The notes under the pieces are model-generated. The model saw only the letters and a list, made by a program, of their open reading frames with translations. It did not search any database and was not told where the DNA came from. Shown here piece by piece: positions 25,771 to 34,778 of a stretch of 64,000 nt of DNA. This DNA is from Bordetella genomosp. 2 (GTDB lineage Bacteria; Pseudomonadota; Gammaproteobacteria; Burkholderiales; Burkholderiaceae_B): NCBI RefSeq assembly GCF_002261345.1, contig NZ_NEVT01000006.1, positions 372,001-436,000 of the forward strand, in the 5' to 3' direction. Numbering within the stretch: position 1 is the stretch's first letter; each line of letters opens with the position of its first letter. The position numbers and the translations under genes are program-made.

Positions 25771-26508
25771 TCAGCGGCTTTGCAATCGGCCCGAAATACG
25801 CCGGGCCGCGGCGATTGTCATGTCGATGAGCGCGCTGGCGCGCAGCGCGGCGCGGGTCGAAGGCGCCATCAGCGTGATGGAACCGACGGCCTGGTGCGGG
25901 CGCTGGAATACCGGCACGCTCACGCCCCAGACACCCGCGTCCACTTCGCCGTCCGTGACGGCGTAGCCGGCGGCGCGGATCGACTCGAGGCCGGCCGCCA
26001 GCGCGGCGACATCAGCACCGGAGCGCTGCAAGTCGTCCAGCAGCGCGTGCAGCCGCGCCGCCGGCATGAAAGCCATCAGCGAACGCGCCGAGGCGCCGCG
26101 CACCAGCGGCAGCCCCCGGCCTTTCACGAACGAGCAGCGCAGCGGGTGCTGGCTTTCGACCATGTCCAGGCACACGGCCTGGTCGCGCATGGCCACCAGC
26201 AGCCCGACCGTCTCGCCGGATTCGGCCGCCAACCGCGCCATGTCGGGCTGCGATTCCTGCACCAGGAAGGACGATTGGTCGAACCCCCAGGCCAGCTGGA
26301 CGCACAGCGGACCCGGGCCATACTCGCCGCCCTGCTCCGCGACGAAGCCCCAGCGCTTGAGCAAGGCCACCTGCCGGTACAGCGTGCTTTGCGCCAGGCC
26401 GGTCTTGTCGGCGAGCGCCGCGATCGACAGCGGCCCGTCATGGCGCGCCAAGGTGGCCAGCACGAAAAGCACCCGGTCGGCGCCGCCGGCGATGGCCTGC
26501 TCCTGCAT
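25771..26508 (-). CDS. IclR family transcriptional regulator
   Basis: The 245-residue protein has an N-terminal winged helix (RVLFVLATLARHDGPLSIAALAD, GLAQSTLYRQVALLKRWGFV) and the C-terminal effector domain typical of IclR (SARSLMAFMPAARLHALL, GVWGVSVPVFQRPHQAVGSITL). It is the first gene of the minus-strand operon leading into the amino-acid importer and HutG, and likely controls it in response to the transported compound. The 236-bp gap to the divergent gene holds an AT-rich segment (TTTTTCTCAATTTTC) near its start that may contain the promoter, and a hairpin with GGATGCCG/CGGCATCC arms at 26610-26636. Confidence 0.9.
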   Translation of the reverse strand: MQEQAIAGGADRVLFVLATLARHDGPLSIAALADKTGLAQSTLYRQVALLKRWGFVAEQGGEYGPGPLCVQLAWGFDQSSFLVQESQPDMARLAAESGETVGLLVAMRDQAVCLDMVESQHPLRCSFVKGRGLPLVRGASARSLMAFMPAARLHALLDDLQRSGADVAALAAGLESIRAAGYAVTDGEVDAGVWGVSVPVFQRPHQAVGSITLMAPSTRAALRASALIDMTIAAARRISGRLQSR

Positions 26509-26744
26509 GGTGGGACTCCGAATGACGAGTAGGGAGACGCAGCTTAGTCTCTTTTTCTCAATTTTCTATGCCTGCATTCCCGATTTATGAGAATCATCCG
26601 GGAAAACACGGATGCCGACGTCCTGCGCCGGCATCCCGACCGCTTACATCGTGTTGCCACCCGAGGCCGCGCTGTAATACACCGTCGATAGAATGAAGTC
26701 CCTGCCCTGAATGTCCTCATTTCCCGCTTCTTACGAGGCTCCAC

Positions 26745-27479
26745 ATGGCTACTGGCTTTCATTCCGCGTCCGTCATATTGCGACGGTCGAACGACACCCT
26801 GACGCTCACGCCCTGGCAAGCCACTGGCACACGCCGCGCCAGCCGGCGCGCCGACCGGGCCGGCGCCGAATCCCTGCTGCGGCTGTTCATGCACGACGAC
26901 AGCAATCGCCTGGCGGTCATGCGCCTGTGCCACGAGGTCGAGCCGGGCTATACGCTGGCCGGCTCGCAGACGCCCGCCGGCGCCGCCCAGCACATGGCGG
27001 CACTGATCGCCAACGGCAAGGTGCTGGCCGCTCGCACCGGCGAGACGGCCCAGTACGCGGACGGCCAGTTCCCCTACACCATCAGGCAGCTGGCATTCCT
27101 GCCCGCGCAAGGCACGGGGGTCAACGGCTCGTATTTCCTGCGCGGCCACTACACCGTGCAAGGCAATGTCATCACCGTCTCGGCCATGGGCTATACCGCC
27201 GCCATGCATAAAGGCACGGCCAGCTTCTTCGCGTCGGCCCGCCTCGACATCGACGGCGCGCCAGGCGAACCGCATTCCCTGACGCTCGACGAGCCCGGCT
27301 ACTGGCCGTCGGATGAGTACGTGCCGGTCGGCTCGGCCAGCTGGCAGTTGCCCGAGGTCCGCCATGGCCAATCGGTGACGCTGGTGATTTCCGGCGGCTA
27401 TGTATTCAGCGCCGCCGCCGGCCGGGCCGCGCCCATGCCGGCCACTACCGAGCGCGACTTTCCGCTGGCCCTGAACTGA
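26745..27479 (+). CDS. Unrecognised 244-residue protein
   Basis: I do not recognise this family. The product starts MATGFHSASVILRRSNDT, has no signal peptide or membrane segment, and looks rich in beta strands in its middle and C-terminal thirds. Examples are GSYFLRGHYTVQGNVITVSAMG, cut here as GSYFLRGHYTVQGN and ITVSAMGYTAAMHKG, and QSVTLVISGGYVFSA. An N-terminal Arg-rich stretch (TRRASRRADRAGAE) precedes a short helix. GAGGCTCCAC before the ATG is a good ribosome site, supporting a real gene. The next gene, encoding an exported protein, starts inside its stop (TGATG), so the two probably act together. Confidence 0.6.
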   Translation: MATGFHSASVILRRSNDTLTLTPWQATGTRRASRRADRAGAESLLRLFMHDDSNRLAVMRLCHEVEPGYTLAGSQTPAGAAQHMAALIANGKVLAARTGETAQYADGQFPYTIRQLAFLPAQGTGVNGSYFLRGHYTVQGNVITVSAMGYTAAMHKGTASFFASARLDIDGAPGEPHSLTLDEPGYWPSDEYVPVGSASWQLPEVRHGQSVTLVISGGYVFSAAAGRAAPMPATTERDFPLALN

Positions 27480-28060
27480 TGCCCATGCTTCGGCGCGGCC
27501 TCCCGCTCGGCTGGCTGCTCGTCGCCGCGGCATTGGCGCCCGTCCATGGCACGCTGGCGGCGGCAGACCCGCTGCCCGAGGCGCGCGCCGCGTACCACGC
27601 CGCCCAGGGAGATCCGGGCCGGCTGCAGGCGGCGCTGGCGCTCGCAAGCGATGCCGTGCGGCAAGCGCCCGGCGACGCCGAAGCCCGGCTGCTGCGCGCC
27701 GACATCCGCACGGCCTTGCACGACTACCCGCAGGCGCTGGCCGACTACCAACAGGTAGCGGACGCCGATCTGCCGGCGTCCCGCAAGATGATGCAGTGTC
27801 TGTTGCGCGAGCGCGTGCAACCCGTGCCGCCGCCGCTGGACTGCTATGCCGATGCCGGCCGGCGCTATGCCGCGGGCGGGGCGCGGCCCGCCGGCGACCC
27901 CAACTACGTCATGGCACAGTTGCTGGCCGACACCCCGGAGGCCGGCCGCCTGGCCGACGCGCTGCTGGAGGCGACGCCGCCCGGCCCGGAGCGCGAGATC
28001 CGGGAGATGCTGTTCAAGGATTTCGACCGTGCGCGCTACCTGCGCTCGGTCTTGCCATGA
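27479..28060 (+). CDS. Exported TPR-like protein, unknown function
   Basis: The 193-residue protein begins MPMLRRGLPLGWLLVAAALA, a Sec signal ending near GTLAAAD. The mature part has a TPR-like helical pair (LALASDAVRQAPGDAEARLLRADI, shown here as its ends LALASDAVRQ and EARLLRADI, then DYPQALADYQQVADADLP). A Pro-rich Cys-containing loop follows (VPPPLDCYADAG). It overlaps the preceding unknown gene by one base (TGATG) and is convergent with the ankyrin gene, whose stop lies 13 bp away. No enzymatic motif was seen; it may be a periplasmic adaptor or chaperone for its partner. Confidence 0.62.
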   Translation: MPMLRRGLPLGWLLVAAALAPVHGTLAAADPLPEARAAYHAAQGDPGRLQAALALASDAVRQAPGDAEARLLRADIRTALHDYPQALADYQQVADADLPASRKMMQCLLRERVQPVPPPLDCYADAGRRYAAGGARPAGDPNYVMAQLLADTPEAGRLADALLEATPPGPEREIREMLFKDFDRARYLRSVLP

Positions 28061-28073
28061 CTGCGTTCACCCG

Positions 28074-28901
28074 CTATTCGTAGGTATCGAGGCGCACGCC
28101 CGAGACGCCTGAAACCGAGGGTTGCGCCGGCTCGACCGGTGCGGGCGACGCCGGCTCGGGCGCAGGCGCGGGAGCCGCGGCGGCGGGTCCGGCGGACGGC
28201 GCCGTCCCGCTCCGCTGGGCCTCGCGCCGCGCCTGCGCCTCGGCGATCAGCGTGGCCAACTCGCGCGCCAGCTTGCGCTGCTTGCCCTCTTCGGCCCAGT
28301 CGGCCGCGTTCTTGCCCTTCAGGTCGCGCGTGGTGACGTCGGCGCCGGCGTCCAGCAGCAATTGCACCATGTCGCGGCTGCCCGAGAAGCCGGCCATCAT
28401 GAAAGGCGTCGTGCCGTCCGGCGACGGCGCATTGACCATCGCCTGGTGCGCCAGCAGCAACTTCGCCGTCTCCACGTGGCCCTTCGAGGCCGCATAGTGC
28501 AGCGGGGTCCAGCCGAGCCGGTTGACCTTGGCGCCCCGCGCGATCAGTTGCCGGGCGCGCTCCGTCTGGCCCGCCACCGCCAGGTACATCAGCGCCGTCT
28601 CGTTGGCGGGGTTCGTCGCTTCCAGGTCGGTGCGCGGATCGGCCGCCAGCACATCGAAGACTTTCCAGGCGCCGTCCACCACCGCGCGCATCAACGCCGG
28701 CTGCCCGTTCTTGTAGCGCACGTTGGGGTCGGCCCCCGCGGCCAACAGCTCGCGGATCTCGGGGGCGTGGTCATTGTGCACGTACACCCACCAGTTCTGC
28801 TGCGACGCCGCCGCCAGGGAGGGTGTCGTCCAGGCAGCGGCGCAGGCCAGCCCGGCGGCGGCCAGGGTCAATCGCAGAGTCTTGGTGGCAGGACGCTTCA
28901 T
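28074..28901 (-). CDS. Exported ankyrin-repeat protein
   Basis: The 275-residue protein (start MKRPATKTLRLTLAAAG at 28901) has a Sec signal ending near PSLAAAS. About four to five ankyrin repeats follow (EIRELLAAGADPNVRYKNGQ, TALMYLAVAGQTERARQLI, TPLHYAASKGHVETAKLLL, PFMMAGFSGSRDMVQLLL). The C-terminal tail is Pro/Ala/Glu-rich (PAPAPEPASPAPVEPAQP). It is probably a periplasmic protein-binding module. It lies at the end of the mltG-tmk-holB-tatD series but has its own AT-rich leader with three tandem 14-bp repeats, so it may be separately controlled. Confidence 0.86.
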   Translation of the reverse strand: MKRPATKTLRLTLAAAGLACAAAWTTPSLAAASQQNWWVYVHNDHAPEIRELLAAGADPNVRYKNGQPALMRAVVDGAWKVFDVLAADPRTDLEATNPANETALMYLAVAGQTERARQLIARGAKVNRLGWTPLHYAASKGHVETAKLLLAHQAMVNAPSPDGTTPFMMAGFSGSRDMVQLLLDAGADVTTRDLKGKNAADWAEEGKQRKLARELATLIAEAQARREAQRSGTAPSAGPAAAAPAPAPEPASPAPVEPAQPSVSGVSGVRLDTYE

Positions 28902-28920
28902 AGAAATCACATTAAAAGTA

Positions 28921-28962
28921 GAACTTTAAACAATCAACTTTAACTATTCGACTTTAATTTAT
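28921..28962. repeat. Three tandem 14-bp repeats upstream of the ankyrin gene
   Basis: ACTTTAA occurs at 28923, 28937 and 28951, exactly 14 bp apart, in the units GAACTTTAAACAAT, CAACTTTAACTATT and CGACTTTAATTTAT. On the gene's strand each reads TTAAAGT. They fill most of the 57-bp gap between tatD and the ankyrin start, in very AT-rich DNA for this genome. A repeated regulator-binding site is likely. Confidence 0.6.
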
Positions 28963-29729
28963 CTTTCTATCTTGTTGAAAAGTCTGAAGAAATTTTCCGT
29001 CGACGCCTCTGCCACCTGCTCGACCGGCATGCCCTTCAGGGTAGCGATCTTCTCGGCCACGTGGATCACCTTGGAGGGGTCGTTGCGCTTGCCGCGATAC
29101 GGCACCGGCGCCAGGTAGGGCGAGTCGGTCTCGATCAGCAGGCGGTCCAGCGGCATCTTGGTTGCCACCTCGTGCACGATGCCGGCGTTCTTGAACGTCA
29201 CGATGCCCGACAGCGAAATATGGAAGTTCAGGTCCATGGCGGCCTGCGCCATTTCCCAGGACTCCGTGAAGCAATGCATCACGCCCCCGACTTCGGCGGC
29301 GTTCTCCTCGCGCAGGATGCGCAGGGTATCCGCCACCGACTCGCGGGTATGGATGATGAGCGGCAGGCCGGCCTGCCGCGCGACGCGGATATGGCGGCGG
29401 AAACGCTCGCGCTGCCAGTCCAGCGGCTCGCTGAGCCGGTAGTAGTCCAGCCCGGTCTCGCCGATGGCGACGACCTTCGGATGGCGCGACAACTGCAGCA
29501 ATTCCGATTCGGTGGGGTCCGAACTCGCCTCGTAGTCGGGATGCACTCCCACCGACGCCCACAGGTTGCGGTGCGGCTCGACCAGTTCGATCAGGCGCGG
29601 CCAGTCCGGCAAGTCGACGCTGACCACCAGCGCGTGCGTGACCCGGTTGGCGGCCATGCTCTGCAGAATGGCGGGCAGGTCCTGGGCGAGATCGGGAAAA
29701 TCCAGATGGCAATGCGAATCGACGTACAT
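28959..29729 (-). CDS. tatD: TatD family metal-dependent hydrolase/DNase
   Basis: The 256-residue TIM-barrel hydrolase has the metal ligands of the family: MYVDSHCHLDFPD at the start, IGETGLDYY with the bridging Glu, IIHTRES, MHCFTES and the C-terminal LIETDSPYLAPVPYRGKRN. Family members are 3'-5' exonucleases or D-aminoacyl-tRNA-type hydrolases. Position after holB in the mltG-tmk-holB-tatD order is conserved widely. The ATG at 29729 gives the canonical start; 65 bp separate it from holB. Confidence 0.94.
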   Translation of the reverse strand: MYVDSHCHLDFPDLAQDLPAILQSMAANRVTHALVVSVDLPDWPRLIELVEPHRNLWASVGVHPDYEASSDPTESELLQLSRHPKVVAIGETGLDYYRLSEPLDWQRERFRRHIRVARQAGLPLIIHTRESVADTLRILREENAAEVGGVMHCFTESWEMAQAAMDLNFHISLSGIVTFKNAGIVHEVATKMPLDRLLIETDSPYLAPVPYRGKRNDPSKVIHVAEKIATLKGMPVEQVAEASTENFFRLFNKIER

Positions 29730-29794
29730 GGAATATTCGGGAAGAACGGCGTCCCGCTCGATGCCCGCCAGGCGCGCCGGCGGGCGAACAGGGA

Positions 29795-30847
29795 CTATGA
29801 CTGGCAGGATAGCACCATGCGCTGCAGCGTCGCATGGGCGAACAATTTGGCGTTGAGGGGGTGCGTGGCCAGGCGGCGCTGCTGCGTCAGCCAGCGCGCC
29901 GCCTCCGCCAGGCGCACCGCGTCGGCGCGCGCCGCGGCTTGCCCCACCGGCTTGGCCAGGGACGGGAAATAGCGCACCGGGGCGCCGGCCCCGGCCAGCA
30001 TCAGGTCGGTGGACAGGCGCTGCAGCGCATCGATCCACTCCAGCGGCGCGCTTTTTTCCAGGCTGTCGGCCAGCGTGCCGATATCCGGCGCCTGCCCCTG
30101 GGCCAGCGGATTGACCAGTTGCGCCAGCCAGGCCGGACAGGCCTGGTCGCCACTCTGGGCCAGGCGCAATGCGGCCAGCGGCGCGCCGCCGGCCGCCGCC
30201 AGCCATTCTTCGGCGGCATCGACGCCCTGCCCGCGCAGCCATTGCAGGGCCTCGTCCGCGCCCGGCGCCGGCAGCGGCAGGCGCCGGCAGCGCGATACCA
30301 GCGTGGGCAACAGGCGGTCCGGCGCATCGGCCACCAGCAGGAACACCGTATGCGCGGGCGGCTCTTCCAGCACTTTGAGCAAGGCGTTGGCCGAGATGAC
30401 ATTCAAGGCCTGGGCCGGGTACAGCAGCGCCACGCGCCAGCCGCCCCGGTGAGTCGCGGTGTTGAACCAGGATTCCAGCGCGCGGATCTGGTCGACGCGG
30501 ATTTCCTTGGAGGGCGCCCGCTTGGCGGCGCCGGTGGCCGCCGGCTCGGCCTCGTCGGCGCCGTCGGCCGCCTCGGCGCCTTCCTGCAACGCCACCGCCT
30601 CGGGACGGATGCGCCGCAAATCGGGGTGGTTGCCGCTGGCCACCCAGGTGCAGGCGGGACACTGCCCGCACGCCAAGTGGTCGCGCGGCGCTTCGCACAG
30701 CAGGCTGGCCGCCGCGGCGGCGGCGAAATCCAGCTTGCCGATGCCGGCCAGGCCGTGCACCAGCCAGGCGTGCGCGAAGCGCTCGCGCCCCGCCAGCCAG
30801 GCCCGGGCCGTTTCGTGCTGCCAGGGCAGGAAAGCGGCCACGCTCAT
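29795..30847 (-). CDS. holB: DNA polymerase III subunit delta'
   Basis: Clamp-loader subunit of the replicative polymerase. The 350-residue AAA+ type protein has a degenerate P-loop ([12 protein letters not shown]) and the zinc-binding cysteines in [40 protein letters not shown] is diagnostic for delta', and the arginine finger region follows ([12 protein letters not shown]). The start overlaps the tmk stop (ATGA). An insertion rich in Ala/Glu (around residues 80-105) is longer than in E. coli. Confidence 0.94.
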   Translation of the reverse strand: MSVAAFLPWQHETARAWLAGRERFAHAWLVHGLAGIGKLDFAAAAAASLLCEAPRDHLACGQCPACTWVASGNHPDLRRIRPEAVALQEGAEAADGADEAEPAATGAAKRAPSKEIRVDQIRALESWFNTATHRGGWRVALLYPAQALNVISANALLKVLEEPPAHTVFLLVADAPDRLLPTLVSRCRRLPLPAPGADEALQWLRGQGVDAAEEWLAAAGGAPLAALRLAQSGDQACPAWLAQLVNPLAQGQAPDIGTLADSLEKSAPLEWIDALQRLSTDLMLAGAGAPVRYFPSLAKPVGQAAARADAVRLAEAARWLTQQRRLATHPLNAKLFAHATLQRMVLSCQS

Positions 30848-31470
30848 GCGGCCCCTCCCGCCAGCGCGCGCAGTTCGGCATCCAGTTGGGCGCGCACCTG
30901 CTCCATGGGCCGGCTCGAGTCGACGATGCGGATGCGCTGCGGATGCGCCGCCGCGCGGGCATGATAGGCGGCGCGCGTGCGCTCGAAGAACGCGGCTTCC
31001 TCGCGCTCGAAGCGGTCCGGCTGGCGGGCATCGGCCAGGCGCGCGCGCGCCAATTCAAGGGGCACATCGAACAGCCAGGTGCGGTCCGGCTGCAGCGCCG
31101 GCCGCAGCCATTGTTCCAGCGTCGCCACGCGCTCGGCGCCCAGCTGGCGGCCCCCGCCCTGGTAGGCATAGGTGGCGTCGGTATAGCGATCGCACACGAC
31201 CCAGTCGCCGCGCGCCAGCGCCGGCTCGATGACCTGGCTGAGGTGCTCGCAGCGGGCCGCGAACATGAGCAGGGTTTCGGTGTCGAGGGTCATGGATTCG
31301 GACAGGACCAGCGTGCGCAGGGCCTCGCCCAGCGGCGTGCCGCCCGGCTCGCGGGTCGCCACGACCGTGAACCCCATGGCGCGCAGCGTATCGGCGATCC
31401 AGGCCGCGTGCGTGCTCTTGCCGGCGCCGTCCACGCCTTCGAGGGTGATGAAGCGTCCGCGTGCGGTCAT
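30844..31470 (-). CDS. tmk: Thymidylate kinase
   Basis: Phosphorylates dTMP to dTDP for DNA synthesis. The 208-residue protein has the P-loop [14 protein letters not shown], the substrate motif [15 protein letters not shown] and the Arg-containing loop [16 protein letters not shown]. It overlaps mltG upstream and holB downstream by ATGA on both sides. Length and motifs are complete. Confidence 0.95.
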   Translation of the reverse strand: MTARGRFITLEGVDGAGKSTHAAWIADTLRAMGFTVVATREPGGTPLGEALRTLVLSESMTLDTETLLMFAARCEHLSQVIEPALARGDWVVCDRYTDATYAYQGGGRQLGAERVATLEQWLRPALQPDRTWLFDVPLELARARLADARQPDRFEREEAAFFERTRAAYHARAAAHPQRIRIVDSSRPMEQVRAQLDAELRALAGGAA

Positions 31471-32477
31471 TGGTCCCGGCCCAGAATGTAGCGCGCCACG
31501 TTGCGATTGTGTTCGGACAGGTTAGCCGAAAATTCGCTGGTGCCGTTGCCGCGCGAAACGAAGTACAGGTATTTGTGCCGCTCCGGCTGGACGGCGGCCA
31601 GCAGCGCCGCGCGCCCGGCGGCGGCGATCGGCGTGGGGGGCAGCCCGGCCCGTGTATAGGTGTTCCAGGGGGTGTCGGCGCGCAGGTCGCTGCGCCGGAT
31701 GCGGCCCTGGTAGCGCTCGCGCATGCCGTAGATCACGGTAGGGTCGGTCTGCAGCATCATGCCCAGCCGCAGGCGATTGATGAACACGCCGGCCACGCGG
31801 GTGCGGTCGGGCCCGTGGCCCGTCTCTTTTTCGATGATGGACGCCAGCACCAGCGCCTCGTAGGGGCTGTCCAGCGGCAGGTCGGGCTGGCGCTCGGCCC
31901 ATGCCTTGGCCAACACCTGCTGCTGCTGCTGATAAGCCTGCCGCAACAGGTCGAAATCGGTCGTGCCGGGCGTGAATACATAGGTATCGGGGAAAAACAG
32001 CCCCTCGGGCTCTTTGATGGGCGAGCCCAGGCGGGTCATCAGCGCTTCGTCGCTGATGTCGCCCAGCGTCTGCTTGACGTCGGGATTGGCGCGCAGCGCC
32101 TGGCGGATCTGGGCGTAGGTCCAGCCTTCGACGAAAGTGATCTGGCGCTGCACCATTTCACCGCGCGCCAGCCGCTCCAGCAATTGCCATGGCGAATCGC
32201 CGGCGCGGGCCTCGTAGCCGCCCGCCTTGATCAGCTTGTCGCGCTCGGACAGCCGCGCCATCCAGGCAAAACCCTCTTCCCAGATGGGAATGCCCGCCGA
32301 CTTCATGGCGCGCGCCACCGCGCGCGGGGTGCTGCCCGGGGCGACGATGAACTCGACTTTATCGGCGGGCAAGGTCATGGCGCGGTTCATCCAGGTCCAT
32401 GCCCCGCCCGCGGCGAGCGCCGCCAGCAGCACCAGCGACAAGCACGCCAGCAGAAAATAGAAACGAAGCTTTTTCAT
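31467..32477 (-). CDS. mltG: Endolytic murein transglycosylase
   Basis: Cuts nascent glycan strands in the inner membrane and so sets their length. The 336-residue protein has one N-terminal membrane helix ([20 protein letters not shown]) and the YceG-like domain with [20 protein letters not shown]-type [11 protein letters not shown] and the catalytic Glu in [27 protein letters not shown] is also diagnostic. It heads the minus-strand tmk-holB-tatD operon and is divergent from ygfZ. Confidence 0.95.
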   Translation of the reverse strand: MKKLRFYFLLACLSLVLLAALAAGGAWTWMNRAMTLPADKVEFIVAPGSTPRAVARAMKSAGIPIWEEGFAWMARLSERDKLIKAGGYEARAGDSPWQLLERLARGEMVQRQITFVEGWTYAQIRQALRANPDVKQTLGDISDEALMTRLGSPIKEPEGLFFPDTYVFTPGTTDFDLLRQAYQQQQQVLAKAWAERQPDLPLDSPYEALVLASIIEKETGHGPDRTRVAGVFINRLRLGMMLQTDPTVIYGMRERYQGRIRRSDLRADTPWNTYTRAGLPPTPIAAAGRAALLAAVQPERHKYLYFVSRGNGTSEFSANLSEHNRNVARYILGRDQ

Positions 32478-32627
32478 AAGAGTGCGCAGTTTAATGGATG
32501 ATGGCGGACGAGGCGGCGGCTGCGTCCCTGTTGCGGACGGGGCTTTGGCGCGCCCGGCCCGCCGCCGCGGGTATCATGGCCATGTCCGGGCGCCAGCGCG
32601 GCGCCCGCCTCTCGCATTCCATACGCC

Positions 32628-33635
32628 ATGCACGCTTTCTTTGATTCGATTCCCGCCCAGGCCGATGGTTCGGCGCACCTGGCCCCCCTGCCCGACTACG
32701 CGGTCATCGCCGCCTCCGGCGCCGATGCCCTGTCGTTCCTGCACGGCCAATTGACGCAGGACATCACGGGCTTGCCGCCCGACGCCGCCCGGCCGGGCGG
32801 CTATTGCACGGCCAAGGGGCGCCTGCTGGCCACGCTGGTGCTGTGGCGCGCCGCGCCCGACCCGCAGGCCGGGTCCGATGGCCCCCAGCTGTACGCCCTG
32901 GTGCGGCGCGACGTGGCCGACGCCCTGGCCAGGCGCCTGTCGATGTTCGTGTTGCGCGCCAAGGCCAAACTCGCACCCGCGCCGGTGCAGGCAGCAGGCG
33001 TCTGGTGCGAGCCGGAGCGCCTGGCGGCCCTGCAGGCCGCCGCCGGCGGCCCCCTGCCGACCGCGCCCTGGCAGCGCGTCGACCTGCCCGCCGGCACCTG
33101 GATCGCCGCGCCCTCGGCCGGCACGGCCTTGCGCTGGTGGTGGCTCGCCACGGACGCCCAACTGGACCAGGCCGCCGCGCTGGCGCAGCTGTTGGCGCGC
33201 GGCGACGCCGAGCAATGGCGCTCCGACGACCTGGCGGCCGGCCTGCCCTGGGTCGGCGCCGCGACCCAGGATCTGTTCATTCCGCAAACCGTCAACCTGG
33301 ACCTGCTGGGCGGTGTCAGCTTCACCAAGGGGTGCTACCCGGGCCAGGAGGTGGTGGCGCGCAGCCACTACCGCGGCACGATCAAGCGCCGCACCGCCTA
33401 CGGCCGCCTGGACGGCAGGGGCGAGGCCCCCGCCGCCGGCACCGATATCTACGACGCCACGCAGCCGCAGGAGCCCTGTGGCCGTGTCATCGAGGCTTCG
33501 CGCACGGCGGTGTTGTTCGAGGTGGCGCTGTCCGCCCTGGCCGCCGGCGAGCTGCGGGTGGCGGCCCCGGACGGCCCGCACATCGCCGTGGCGCCGCTGC
33601 CCTACGCGCTGGAAGAAGGCGCCGGCCGGCCCTAG
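32628..33635 (+). CDS. ygfZ: Folate-binding protein YgfZ
   Basis: Tetrahydrofolate-dependent protein that supports iron-sulfur cluster assembly and repair. The 335-residue protein shows the GcvT-like fold and the YgfZ signature KGCYPGQEVVARSHYRG with the conserved Cys near residue 235. AYCTAKGR-type YCTAKGRLLATL and FLHGQLTQDI near the N-terminus also fit. Divergence from mltG over 150 bp is a common arrangement. Its stop overlaps the convergent VIT gene by four bases. Confidence 0.93.
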   Translation: MHAFFDSIPAQADGSAHLAPLPDYAVIAASGADALSFLHGQLTQDITGLPPDAARPGGYCTAKGRLLATLVLWRAAPDPQAGSDGPQLYALVRRDVADALARRLSMFVLRAKAKLAPAPVQAAGVWCEPERLAALQAAAGGPLPTAPWQRVDLPAGTWIAAPSAGTALRWWWLATDAQLDQAAALAQLLARGDAEQWRSDDLAAGLPWVGAATQDLFIPQTVNLDLLGGVSFTKGCYPGQEVVARSHYRGTIKRRTAYGRLDGRGEAPAAGTDIYDATQPQEPCGRVIEASRTAVLFEVALSALAAGELRVAAPDGPHIAVAPLPYALEEGAGRP

Positions 33636-34321
33636 ACCGCGACGCCGAACAGCGCGCCCACCCCGGCCGTCAACAGCATGGCCAGGCCTCCCAGCACCGT
33701 GACGCGCAGGGCCGCCGGCGCGACCGGGGCGCCGCCGGCCTGCGCGGCGATTGCCCCCAGCACCGCCAGCCAGACCATGGACGAGGCCGTGACGACCGCC
33801 ACGATGTGCTCGACCGGCACCAGGGCCGCGGTCAGCAATGGCAGGGCGGCCCCGCTGGCGAACGACAGTGCGGAGGCCACGGCGGCCTGCACCGGCCGCG
33901 CCCGGTTGTGCACCGAAATGCCGAGTTCGTCGCGGGCGTGCGCATCCAGGGCGTCGTGGCGGGTCAGCTGCTCGGCCACCTGGCGCGCCAGGCCGGGCGA
34001 CACGCCGCGTCCGACGTAGATATCGGTGAGCTCCTGCAGCTCCTGGGCGGAATTGCCCGTCAGGGAGCGCTGCTCGAGCCGCAGGTCGGCGGCCTCGGTG
34101 TCGGCCTGCGACCGCACCGAGACGTATTCGCCCGCCGCCATCGATAGCGAGCCCGCCACCAGGCCCGCCAGGCCGGAGGTCAGCACCGCCTCGTGGGCGG
34201 CGCTGGCCGCGGCCACCCCGGCGATCAGGCTGGCGGTGGAAACGATGCCGTCATTGGCGCCCAGCACGGCGGCGCGCAGCCAGCCGGCGCGGAAAATACG
34301 GTGATGTTCCTTGGCGGGCAT
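33632..34321 (-). CDS. VIT1/CCC1 family transporter
   Basis: The 229-residue membrane protein has the VIT/CCC1 signature ANDGIVSTASLIAGVAAA, the amphipathic cytoplasmic Glu-rich helix (AGEYVSVRSQADTEAADL) and about five transmembrane segments, the last few near VLGGLAMLLTAGVGALF. Family members export iron or manganese from the cytoplasm into a vacuole or the medium. It follows the thioesterase gene by 7 bp and may be read through from the acyl-CoA operon, although no functional link is evident. Confidence 0.9.
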   Translation of the reverse strand: MPAKEHHRIFRAGWLRAAVLGANDGIVSTASLIAGVAAASAAHEAVLTSGLAGLVAGSLSMAAGEYVSVRSQADTEAADLRLEQRSLTGNSAQELQELTDIYVGRGVSPGLARQVAEQLTRHDALDAHARDELGISVHNRARPVQAAVASALSFASGAALPLLTAALVPVEHIVAVVTASSMVWLAVLGAIAAQAGGAPVAPAALRVTVLGGLAMLLTAGVGALFGVAV

Positions 34322-34328
34322 ACGTCGG

Positions 34329-34778
34329 CTAGCGCGGCGTCACCCGCACGGCGGTCATCAGGCCCGCCACGCACTGGGTGGCCTGCCCGCCGCGGTACGC
34401 GATGACCTCGACCTGGCAGACCGCGAGCCGCCGGCCGGCCTTGAGCACCCGGCCCGTGGCCAGGAAGCGCTCGCCGTCGGCGGGCGCCAGAAAATTCATC
34501 TTGAACTCGGACGTGAGCACGTCCTCGCCCGGCTCGAACAGCGACAGCGCCGCGTAGCCGCCGGCGCTGTCGGCAATCGTGGTGCCGATGCCGGCATGCA
34601 GGTAGCCGTTCTGCTGGCACAGGTCGGGCCGGAACGGCAGCTCGATGTCGACCTGTCCCGGCTCGACGCGGCACAGGCGCGCGCCGAACGCGGCCATGAC
34701 CGTCTGTTTGCCAAAGCTGTCGTATACCCGCTGCCGCGCGGCTTGCGCGGCAGCGGCCGGGTCGATGTGGCCGTTCAT
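34329..34778 (-). CDS. PaaI family hotdog thioesterase
   Basis: The 149-residue hotdog-fold protein has the PaaI segment NGYLHAGIGTTIADSAGGYAA and SEFKMNFLAPADGERFLATG, typical of small acyl-CoA or phenylacetyl-CoA-type thioesterases. The start overlaps the mmsB stop (ATGA at 34775-34778). In this operon it probably releases CoA from a dead-end branched acyl-CoA formed during valine breakdown. Confidence 0.87.
   Translation of the reverse strand: MNGHIDPAAAAQAARQRVYDSFGKQTVMAAFGARLCRVEPGQVDIELPFRPDLCQQNGYLHAGIGTTIADSAGGYAALSLFEPGEDVLTSEFKMNFLAPADGERFLATGRVLKAGRRLAVCQVEVIAYRGGQATQCVAGLMTAVRVTPR

Noticed and set aside
26610-26636. GGATGCCG/CGGCATCC hairpin between IclR and the unknown gene
   Set aside because: Stem of 8 bp in a gap with no convergent gene end, so neither terminator nor operator can be supported.
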